Below are positions 5,115 to 11,711 of a stretch of 13,147 nucleotides of DNA, one piece after another (position 1 is the first letter of the stretch; the number at the start of each line of letters is the position of its first letter). The translations under genes and the position numbers were made by a program. The notes under the pieces were generated by a model, which ran no database searches, was not told the DNA's origin, and was given only the letters and a program-made list of their open reading frames with translations. Origin of the DNA: an archaeon CG07_land_8_20_14_0_80_38_8 (GTDB taxonomy: Archaea > Nanobdellota > Nanobdellia > Tiddalikarchaeales > Tiddalikarchaeaceae); NCBI GenBank assembly GCA_002779595.1, contig PEWF01000033.1, positions 1 through 13,147 of the forward strand, read 5' to 3'.

Positions 5115-8100
5115 ATGATAACCCTGAAAATGGACATAATTGACGTTTCCGAGAAAGATGACATTATTTACCTGTACGGCGTGACTGAAAAAGGGGAAAC
5201 AGCAATAATCAAGGACGAAAATTATTCCCACTATTTTTACGTATCATTTGACAAAAATGCAGACCTTGAAGCGTTAATTTTCCAAATCAGCGGGTTAATT
5301 TCCAGGAAAAGCGGGACAGAATGTACTGTGTTAAAAGTAAAACTTAAAACCTTGAAATTATTAGGCGAGAAAAAAGAATTCCTGAAAATAACAGTGAATA
5401 ACAGCAAAGCAGTCAATGAAATAAGCGGGACGCTGAAAAACGTTGAAGGAATCGGAAAAACTTATGAAAAATACGTGAACTTTTCAAAAAAATACTTGTT
5501 TGACAAAAAATTAACACCCCTAAGAACAGTGAAAGTAATAGGCAATGAGATGGAAAAATTATCAGGCATTGACTATCACGTGAGCGCGGAAGAAATAATA
5601 CAATTAGATGAAGAGGCTGAAAATTATAAAATTTTATGCTTTGACATTGAAACTTACAACCCGCAGGGCATCAGCGACGCTAACAAGCACCCAATACTAA
5701 TGATAAGTTATGCAACAAGCACAGGAGAGAAAGGAGTATTAACCTGGAAGAACAGCCCTGAAAAATTTGCAAAAATTCTCGGCAATGAAAAGGAAATGAT
5801 AGAAGAATTCCTGAAAATAGTCAGGAAAGAAAAACCAGCATTCATAGCCACTTACAGCGGGGACAATTTTGACTTCCCATACTTAAAGCAGAGAGGTAAA
5901 ATTAACAAAGTAAGAATTGACATAGGATGGGACGGCTCACAGGTTGAAATAACCGGCAAAGGATTAAGAGGAGCATCAGCAAAAATTATCGGAACAGTCC
6001 ACATTGACTTGTACCCATTCATTGCAACCACGATGGCAAACTACCTGAAAACTGACTCCTACACATTAAACGACGTATGCTACGAATTATTAGGGGAAAA
6101 AAAAGAAGACTTTGACGTGAACCAACTAGCATACTTATGGGACAAGAATGACATCAGCACCCCTTTAATTTACAGCTTAAAAGATGCAGAAATAACACTC
6201 CGATTAGCCGAGAAAGTCCTGCCATTATTGTTTGAACTTACAAGAATAATAGGGGTGAAACCCGGCGATGCCAGCAGGACAGGATTTTCAAAACTCGTTG
6301 AAAATTACTTGATGAAAGAGACAAGGAATTTTGATGAAATCATCCCCAGAAAACCCAACCATGACGAATTAACCGCAAGATTCGGGGAAACATACAAAGG
6401 AGGATTTGTTTACGAGCCAGTGCCGGGATTCTACGAAAACATTGCAGTCTTCGATTTCAGAAGCCTGTACCCCTCAATAATAGTCGCGCACAACATATGC
6501 CCCACAACCCTGAACGCCAAAGGCAGGGACGTTCATGTAAGCCCTGAAATAAAAGTTAACAATAAAATGCAGAAATTCAAGTTCGCCAAAAAACCTGCAG
6601 GATTCATACCAATATTAGTGAAAGGCTTAATTGAAAGACGAAACAACATAAAAACAATACTGAAACAGGCAAAGAAAGACACGCCGGAATACAATATTTT
6701 ATCTGCCAGGCAGAACGCCATAAAAATATTAACAAACGCGACTTACGGCTACTTAGGATTCCCGCAAGCCAGGTGGTATTCCCTGCCATGCGCTGCAAGC
6801 ATAACTGCATGGGGCAGGCAGTACATAAACAATGTAATAAAACGCGCAGAACTCGCAGGACTAAAAGTCTTGTACGGAGACAGTCTGCATTATGATAGAA
6901 GAATATTTGTCAAAGACAGGAATGAGAATATTACTCTTGTTAAGATTGGAGAATTTGTTGATAATCATTTGAAATCCAGCATTAAAGGCTATGAAACCTT
7001 ATCTTTTAAAGATAATAAATTAGTTTTCTCGCCTATTGAGAAAGTTATCAGGCATAAATATAACGGGAAATTACTGGAAATAATAACAAAGCATGGCAAG
7101 ACTGTACTAACCCCGCAGCACAGTGTTTATACAATATTGGACAATAAATTAAAATTAGTTGATGCAAATTTATTAAAAAAAGATGACAAATTAGTATCAT
7201 TAACGAATCCGGAAGTCAGCGTTAAATTCAAGGAAAACCACATTTTTGATGTTCTAACCTTTGATTTCAAAGAATATTCAAATTTAATCAGGGTTTACGA
7301 AGATAACCTGATTTTTAAGCAGGGAGTCAGGGGCAAATGCCCTTACTGTGCCAAGAATTACATATTATGCACCCATGTTTCCAGCAAGCACAAAGACAGG
7401 AAACTGCCAATCAGCAAAGGTTTGCAGAGCAATTTTGAATGGATTGGAGGTGACAACAGTAGTATTGGCAAAATTCCAAGATACTGGAAACTTGACAAGG
7501 AGCTTGCCTGGATTCTTGGATTTTATTGCGCAGAAGGCTCCATAAGCGAAGGGAAAAAATATGTGGTTTCATTCGGGAATCAGAACTTAAAATACATTAA
7601 AAGATTAAAATATTATTTTGAAAAAGTTCTGCACTCAGAGTTCAAGATAATTAAAAATTTTGACAAAAGAAACCAAAAATTTATTTATTACTTTAGAATC
7701 CAGAGAATACCTCTTATTCCTTTATTCAAATACGGCTTTTGTTTAGGCAGAGGTTCTGAGAATAAGACAGTGCCTTGGTTTATTTACAATTCAGAAGACA
7801 GCATAAAAAAAGAATTTATTAAAGGCTACCTTGCAGGTGATGGCACCAAAAAAAAGGACAAAAGATACAAAACCCATTTTATTAATTTTGCCACAAAGAG
7901 CAGAGACTTGGCAATAGGAATTCACTTCCTGCTGAAATCAATCAATCATGAAAAGAATTTTTTTAACAAAAAAATAGAACACGTATACTGGAAGTACAGA
8001 AATGATAAGCCAAAAATTGCCCAGTTAAGGCTGCAGGGAGTAAAAAGTTCAAAAAATCAAGGCAATAATTACTGCCTGACTGAAATAAAATCCATTAAAA

Positions 8101-8888
8101 AGATTAATTTAAAGGATGATTACGTTTACGATTTGGAAGTTAGGGGGACTCATAATTTTGTTGATGCTGAAGGATTAATATTAGTGCATAATACAGACAG
8201 CTGCTTTTTCATACTGCCCGAGCCGAACGTTGACAATGCAATGGAATTCGTGAAAAAAGTCAACCGAAACCTTCCAAATATGATGGAACTGCAATTTGAA
8301 GGATTCTTCAAAACCGGGATATTCGTGTCAAAAAAGAGCGAAAGAAAAGGCGCGAAGAAAAAATACGCATTGTGCAGTGAGAATAATGAATTATTAATCA
8401 AAGGATTCGAGGTTGTAAGAAGGGACTGGGCAGTAATAGCCAAAGAAATGCAGATGAAAACCCTGCAGTTAATCCTTATGAAAAAAGATTTCAAATCCTC
8501 CCTGAACTTACTGCACTCCACTATTAACCTGATGAAAAAAGGAAAAATACCAGTGCAAAAATTCGTGATAAAAACCCGGCTAACCAAAAAATTAGACGCT
8601 TACGAAAACGTGTCGCCCCACGTGAGCGCGGCAATAAAAGCAAAAAATAACGGAGCACTAATAATCCCAGGAATGCTCATACATTACGTTATAACAAAAA
8701 ATAGCGGGAGAATATCAGACAAATCATTCACTGAAGAAGAAGCCGTCAAGAAGAAATTAACCCCTGATTACGAATATTATATTAATAACCAGTTAATACC
8801 AAGCGTTGAAGAAATACTCAAAGCAATAGGATTCACAGAAGAAGAAATAATGAAAAAAGAACAAAAAACATTAGAGGGATTCATGTGA
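5115..8888 (+). CDS. polB: Family B DNA polymerase with in-frame intein
   Basis: The precursor is 1257 residues; removing the 437-residue intein leaves 820, normal for archaeal replicative PolB. Proofreading motifs are intact: ExoI FDIETYN (DIET 177-180), ExoII NFDFPYL (251-257) and ExoIII YSLKD (353-357). Polymerase motif A is DFRSLYPSII (447-456). Motif B is KILTNATYGYLG (537-548), with Ala in place of the usual Ser in NSxYG. Motif C, YGDTDS, is split by the intein between D and T. A KKKYAL motif follows. The last eight residues, QKTLEGFM, form a PIP-box for the PCNA clamp. ATG 5115 is preferred over GTG 5112 because the TATA box is about 29 bases upstream; ATG 5130 is also possible. Without splicing the catalytic motif is broken, so activity should depend on intein removal. 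DUF357 follows with an overlapping start. Confidence 0.96.
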   Translation: MITLKMDIIDVSEKDDIIYLYGVTEKGETAIIKDENYSHYFYVSFDKNADLEALIFQISGLISRKSGTECTVLKVKLKTLKLLGEKKEFLKITVNNSKAVNEISGTLKNVEGIGKTYEKYVNFSKKYLFDKKLTPLRTVKVIGNEMEKLSGIDYHVSAEEIIQLDEEAENYKILCFDIETYNPQGISDANKHPILMISYATSTGEKGVLTWKNSPEKFAKILGNEKEMIEEFLKIVRKEKPAFIATYSGDNFDFPYLKQRGKINKVRIDIGWDGSQVEITGKGLRGASAKIIGTVHIDLYPFIATTMANYLKTDSYTLNDVCYELLGEKKEDFDVNQLAYLWDKNDISTPLIYSLKDAEITLRLAEKVLPLLFELTRIIGVKPGDASRTGFSKLVENYLMKETRNFDEIIPRKPNHDELTARFGETYKGGFVYEPVPGFYENIAVFDFRSLYPSIIVAHNICPTTLNAKGRDVHVSPEIKVNNKMQKFKFAKKPAGFIPILVKGLIERRNNIKTILKQAKKDTPEYNILSARQNAIKILTNATYGYLGFPQARWYSLPCAASITAWGRQYINNVIKRAELAGLKVLYGDSLHYDRRIFVKDRNENITLVKIGEFVDNHLKSSIKGYETLSFKDNKLVFSPIEKVIRHKYNGKLLEIITKHGKTVLTPQHSVYTILDNKLKLVDANLLKKDDKLVSLTNPEVSVKFKENHIFDVLTFDFKEYSNLIRVYEDNLIFKQGVRGKCPYCAKNYILCTHVSSKHKDRKLPISKGLQSNFEWIGGDNSSIGKIPRYWKLDKELAWILGFYCAEGSISEGKKYVVSFGNQNLKYIKRLKYYFEKVLHSEFKIIKNFDKRNQKFIYYFRIQRIPLIPLFKYGFCLGRGSENKTVPWFIYNSEDSIKKEFIKGYLAGDGTKKKDKRYKTHFINFATKSRDLAIGIHFLLKSINHEKNFFNKKIEHVYWKYRNDKPKIAQLRLQGVKSSKNQGNNYCLTEIKSIKKINLKDDYVYDLEVRGTHNFVDAEGLILVHNTDSCFFILPEPNVDNAMEFVKKVNRNLPNMMELQFEGFFKTGIFVSKKSERKGAKKKYALCSENNELLIKGFEVVRRDWAVIAKEMQMKTLQLILMKKDFKSSLNLLHSTINLMKKGKIPVQKFVIKTRLTKKLDAYENVSPHVSAAIKAKNNGALIIPGMLIHYVITKNSGRISDKSFTEEEAVKKKLTPDYEYYINNQLIPSVEEILKAIGFTEEEIMKKEQKTLEGFM
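6882..8192 (+). mobile_element. Intein with LAGLIDADG homing endonuclease at the PolB motif C site (pol-c)
   Basis: This 437-residue intein sits between YGD and TDS. It starts with Ser1 (SLHYDRRIFV), has block B TPQHS (77-81, with the conserved His), block F YDLEVRGTHNFV (415-426) and ends with block G GLILVHN, giving penultimate His and terminal Asn. The +1 extein residue is Thr, so the chemistry looks complete. The endonuclease has two LAGLIDADG-like helices, WILGFYCAEGS (acidic residue E218) and FIKGYLAGDGT (D320), both with an acidic residue kept. It is probably an active homing element. The same insertion point is used by the second intein of Thermococcus litoralis (Vent) polymerase. Phe and His codons here lean to TTT and CAT, while the flanking polymerase leans to TTC and CAC, which suggests later arrival. 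Block A lacks the common DTxI pattern. Confidence 0.95.
7338..7391 (+). other. Zinc-finger-like Cys/His cluster inside the intein
   Basis: Intein residues 153-170 hold C153-x2-C156-x6-C163-x-H165-x4-H170. They lie between the N-terminal splicing half and the first LAGLIDADG helix. The spacing is shorter than a classical C2H2 finger but suits a small zinc knuckle, perhaps for DNA target recognition by the endonuclease. Confidence 0.45.
8862..8885 (+). other. PIP-box at the PolB C-terminus
   Basis: QKTLEGFM matches Q-x-x-L-x-x-F-(hydrophobic), the PCNA-interacting pattern found at or near the C-terminus of archaeal PolB. Its codons also contain GAGGG (8874-8878), which is probably the ribosome binding site of the overlapping DUF357 gene. 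Confidence 0.65.
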
Positions 8889-9169
8889 AATTAACAGAAG
8901 AATTAAACAATGAAATTGAAAAACACTCAATAATGATGGACAAAGTATTCAAGAACATAAGATTATTAATGAAAGAAAAAGGATTCACGGAATTTTACGA
9001 ATTAGCGCTCTCGTATTACAAGGATTCAATCCACTTCCGCACAAAGAATATGCTAGTGCAGAGTTTTGAAGCATTAATAATTTCATGGGCTTACATAGAC
9101 GCTGGGCTGAAACTGGACATTTTAGAACTAACCGATGACTCGCTAAAAAAATATTTCACAATTGAATAA
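8885..9169 (+). CDS. DUF357 domain protein
   Basis: This 94-residue, all-helical protein matches the archaeal DUF357 pattern: a charged N-terminal helix, then YELALSYYKDSIHF, then a conserved stretch like SFEALIISWAYIDAGLKL (about 63-80). The function of this family is not established. The start is GTG at 8885, whose bases overlap the polymerase stop (ATGTGA). GAGGG lies six bases upstream, and an ATG at 8934 is a poor alternative because it would remove the first helix. Translation is likely coupled to PolB, which hints at a replication or repair link, but only by position. Its 3' end overlaps the convergent Nudix gene by 14 bases. Confidence 0.82.
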   Translation: MKLTEELNNEIEKHSIMMDKVFKNIRLLMKEKGFTEFYELALSYYKDSIHFRTKNMLVQSFEALIISWAYIDAGLKLDILELTDDSLKKYFTIE

Positions 9170-9566
9170 TCCTGCCAGCATACTCCAACAATTTTTTCTG
9201 CTCATCAAATTCCAGCAAACCAAGGCCCCTGTCAAGAGAAACCCACTTGTAATAATTATGTTCATCACTCAAACTCACCAGTTCCTCATCAGTTTCAGCA
9301 ATGAAACAGCTCACATTTGCACTAAAATTATCCAAACCCTTCAAATAATCATAAGAGTAATGAAAAGGAATCTGCTCCACTTTAACAATGTTCAAGCCGG
9401 TCTCCTCATTAGCCTCCCTCACAGCGCACTCCTCAACACCCTCATTCTCATTCTTTTCGCCTTTCACGAATTCCCAGCCATTCCACCAATTATTTTTGTG
9501 CAGTATTAAATATTTCACGCCGTCATGCTCTCTCCTGAAGACAATGCAGCAAATTTTCTTAACCAT
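9156..9566 (-). CDS. Nudix hydrolase (Ap4A hydrolase-like)
   Basis: This 136-residue protein has a perfect Nudix box at about 36-58: G-x5-E-x7-REANEETGL, with catalytic Arg50, Glu51, Glu54 and Glu55. These enzymes cleave nucleoside diphosphates linked to another group, using Mg2+. The opening block (NWWNGWEFVKGE) and the later DEHNYYKWVSLDRGLGLLEF resemble small dinucleoside tetraphosphate hydrolases, but the substrate cannot be fixed from sequence. NTP clean-up or RNA-cap-like removal are alternatives. It lies eight bases downstream of the THUMP gene and is the last gene of the SepCysS operon. It overlaps the tail of the convergent DUF357 gene by 14 bases. No terminator is obvious between them. 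Confidence 0.9.
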   Translation of the reverse strand: MVKKICCIVFRREHDGVKYLILHKNNWWNGWEFVKGEKNENEGVEECAVREANEETGLNIVKVEQIPFHYSYDYLKGLDNFSANVSCFIAETDEELVSLSDEHNYYKWVSLDRGLGLLEFDEQKKLLEYAGRIIQL

Positions 9567-9574
9567 AACAATAA

Positions 9575-10402
9575 TTACCTGCTCATTGCTGAAAAATATT
9601 TCCCCTTAACAACATTCTTGTCCAGCCCGATTAAAGGATACAATACAGGAAGCGCGAACACTTCCTTATCCTTCATGAAAAGATTAGCATCAAGCCTGCC
9701 TGATTTGACAACAGCGCCGCACCACTTAATGATTCCGGAATAATCAGGATAAAATTTCAATGCCAAGTGAGGAGCAAATTTCACCAATTTATCAAACCAC
9801 CCCTTACTGCCAGTAATTAAGGGATAGCATCCCCTGTTCATCATCATCAAAGCGCTTAACAATCCAGCCTCATCATTAACAATGCACAACACTTTGCCCT
9901 CAGAACCAGCAGGCAAACCACCGAAACCCCTTAATTTTTCAGAAAACAGGTAAGCCTTATTATTGAACAATTCAACACTAATATTCAAGTCATAATTTTC
10001 CAAATCAACCTTTGCGCCTGTTTTCCCGGCAATGAACGCGCCGACTTCCCTGCACACTTCGCTGCTAGTCATCCTGAAATTCTTGTCAACTCTCTGGCAA
10101 GAAATCCTGAAACTCCCTGCGCTGTAAAATAATAAACTCTTGCTCTTAATATTGTCCAAATCATTATCCGCTTCCAGTGCAGGGCTCACACTGCTGATGC
10201 CGAAAACAGTCCTGATTTTGCGCGCAGCAATTACAGCGTCCTTAACATTAATCAGCAGCCTTGAATGCAGAACCTGAACCTTAACATTCTTCCCTAATTT
10301 CTGCCTAATATTCCTGATTAATACTTTGACAAACTGCCTCCTCACAGGAGCACTCTTCAAGCCAATCTCGTCATAACGAATAATAACAGAATCCAGTCTC
10401 AT
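9575..10402 (-). CDS. ThiI-like THUMP protein with degenerate, shortened PP-loop domain
   Basis: The 275 residues follow the layout of ThiI, the tRNA 4-thiouridine sulfurtransferase. An NFLD-like domain (about 1-75; IIRYDEIGLKSAPVRRQF) is followed by a THUMP RNA-binding domain (about 76-160; SFRISCQRVDKNF, SSEVCREVGAFI, KVDLENYDLNISVEL). Then comes the ThiI junction GGLPAGSEGKVL (161-172). At this point ThiI should have SGGIDS, but here it reads IVNDEAGLLSALMMMNRG, so the ATP pyrophosphatase motif is gone. The PP-loop domain is only about 110 residues, though a late ThiI-like block, LPVLYPLIGLDK (251-262), survives. It is probably an RNA-binding or scaffold subunit rather than an enzyme. A separate intact PP-loop gene starts at 13048. 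Its ATG overlaps the SepCysS stop (ATGA). The reading frame is intact, arguing against a recent pseudogene. Confidence 0.85.
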   Translation of the reverse strand: MRLDSVIIRYDEIGLKSAPVRRQFVKVLIRNIRQKLGKNVKVQVLHSRLLINVKDAVIAARKIRTVFGISSVSPALEADNDLDNIKSKSLLFYSAGSFRISCQRVDKNFRMTSSEVCREVGAFIAGKTGAKVDLENYDLNISVELFNNKAYLFSEKLRGFGGLPAGSEGKVLCIVNDEAGLLSALMMMNRGCYPLITGSKGWFDKLVKFAPHLALKFYPDYSGIIKWCGAVVKSGRLDANLFMKDKEVFALPVLYPLIGLDKNVVKGKYFSAMSR

Positions 10403-11502
10403 AACTTCGCTGCTTCCCTGAAAACTTCAAAGACGTACTTTAACTTCTCCATGCCCAAACCATAAGTGCTTACCTTGAAATTCTTAGTCCTGCCAGCCTT
10501 CAAACCCCTCACGCCCTTCTCTTCAAGGAATTTGTAAAGGAAATAGCCTTTCTTCTTGTGCTTCTGCGAAATTTCATAAAAAACCGGAGTACTGAACTGC
10601 ATCAAATCATGCTGGTGCGGGTTCTCGCCGATTAATTCAACACCATTAATGCTTAACATTTTATTAGCAAACCACTGCGCATTCTTAACCTCCTTACCCC
10701 AATCTTTAACTCTTTTCTTAACGCTCGGGAAACTGTTCAATAAGGCAACAGCGCTGCTCCCTCTTGCACTGCACCCGAGAATTCCAAGAATCTTATTCTT
10801 ATACTCAGAACTCCTTTTCAGAACCTTGTCCTTAAAATCATTATTCACTCCTAATAATCCAATATTGCCCCCGCCAACAGCCCAGCTCTTATGCCCGGAG
10901 CATGCAATAAAGTCAGCCCTAATCTTCTTATTATCAACTAACATCCTGCCAGCACTGTAAGCAGCATTCAAAATGAAAGGAACACCCTTCTTTCTGCAAA
11001 TAGCACCCACTTTTGCAGCATCAGCCACGTTCCCATAATTCCCGTCAACATGAGTCAGCAAAACCAAATCAGGACTAACCTCATCAATCCTCTTAGCGTA
11101 ATCCTCTGCCCTAATCTTAAACTCCGGGCTTCCGGAGTTCTGCACGAATTCCATTTTCAAGCCGGCAAGTTCAGCAGCCACGTCAGTTGAGTAATGCCTG
11201 TTAACATCAGCCAATACTTTCCCACCTTTTTTGCACACAGCCTGCATCACTGCATACTTCGCCTCCCTGCAGCCATTAGTCAGGATTACCTCATCAGCGC
11301 CAAGGAATTTGCCAATGTCATCCCTCAAACCCTGAATGTCAGGATTCTTAATAGTGTTAACGTCGCCAAGGCACCAGTCGCACACGCTGTAACCGTCAAT
11401 GAAACTATTAACTGCTTTCCTAACATCAGGAGTTGTCCTCCCGCCGGTCTGTAACGGGTTAAGGTTGATAAAATCTTCCTCAACCACTCTCAACTCAGTC
11501 AT
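10399..11502 (-). CDS. pscS: O-phosphoseryl-tRNA:cysteinyl-tRNA synthase (SepCysS)
   Basis: This 367-residue PLP enzyme converts Sep-tRNA(Cys), made by SepRS, into Cys-tRNA(Cys), using persulfide sulfur. The opening FINLNPLQTGGRTTPDVRKA is diagnostic. Also visible are the redox cysteines C41 and C44 (SVCDWC) and C244 (GCSARG), which correspond to the three cysteines essential in known SepCysS; the PLP lysine in SGHKSWA (K205); TNGCREAK; NAAYSAGRM; and the C-terminal HDLMQFSTP. Length is normal. It starts at ATG 11502, overlapping the stop of a 58-residue gene by four bases, and ends overlapping the THUMP gene. The organism should therefore make at least part of its Cys-tRNA by the indirect route, which is known mainly from methanogens, Archaeoglobi and scattered other lineages. 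SepRS is not in this window. Confidence 0.95.
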   Translation of the reverse strand: MTELRVVEEDFINLNPLQTGGRTTPDVRKAVNSFIDGYSVCDWCLGDVNTIKNPDIQGLRDDIGKFLGADEVILTNGCREAKYAVMQAVCKKGGKVLADVNRHYSTDVAAELAGLKMEFVQNSGSPEFKIRAEDYAKRIDEVSPDLVLLTHVDGNYGNVADAAKVGAICRKKGVPFILNAAYSAGRMLVDNKKIRADFIACSGHKSWAVGGGNIGLLGVNNDFKDKVLKRSSEYKNKILGILGCSARGSSAVALLNSFPSVKKRVKDWGKEVKNAQWFANKMLSINGVELIGENPHQHDLMQFSTPVFYEISQKHKKKGYFLYKFLEEKGVRGLKAGRTKNFKVSTYGLGMEKLKYVFEVFREAAKL

Positions 11503-11675
11503 GACAATAACCTCTTCAATTCGTCAGCATTATTTTTTAACTTGTCAAGTTTGGCGCTTAATTCCTTCTTCTGCACCTTGTCAAATTTGTGGAAAGGCGC
11601 GCTCTGCCTCAACAACTCCCTCACATCCTCAAGAATCCCGAGAGAATCGAACAATAATTTCGTCTCCTTCCTCAT
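11499..11675 (-). CDS. 58-residue helical protein coupled to SepCysS; candidate minimal SepCysE-like factor
   Basis: This short gene starts at ATG 11675 and ends with a TGA that overlaps the SepCysS ATG (ATGA). The product is predicted to be helical and highly charged: a first amphipathic helix (LFDSLGILEDVRELLRQS), a turn APFHKFDKV, and a second Lys/Glu/Leu helix (KKELSAKLDKLKNNADEL). In methanogens SepRS and SepCysS are held together by SepCysE, about 200 residues long, whose small N-terminal part is helical and is reported to contact the enzymes. Size, helical nature and strict coupling make this a plausible stand-alone version of that part. I cannot confirm homology by eye. It may instead be an unrelated helper or a detached N-terminal extension of SepCysS. 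Confidence 0.75.
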   Translation of the reverse strand: MRKETKLLFDSLGILEDVRELLRQSAPFHKFDKVQKKELSAKLDKLKNNADELKRLLS

Positions 11676-11701
11676 AAAACATTAACATACCTGCTGATTA
11701 T

Positions 11702-11711
11702 TTAATAAATT
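11702..11711 (-). promoter_or_regulatory. TATA-like box for the SepCysS operon
   Basis: The minus strand reads AATTTATTAA, centred about 31 bases before ATG 11675. It lies within the last codons of the PHP gene, so the operon may have its own promoter as well as read-through from upstream. Confidence 0.35.

Noticed and set aside
8150..8587. A 145-residue minus-strand ORF
   Set aside because: It is antisense to the intein end and polymerase C-terminal half, where clear PolB motifs are encoded on the plus strand.
9575..10402. Calling the THUMP gene a pseudogene
   Set aside because: The frame is intact over 275 codons, starts and ends are coupled to neighbours, and the RNA-binding domains look conserved.
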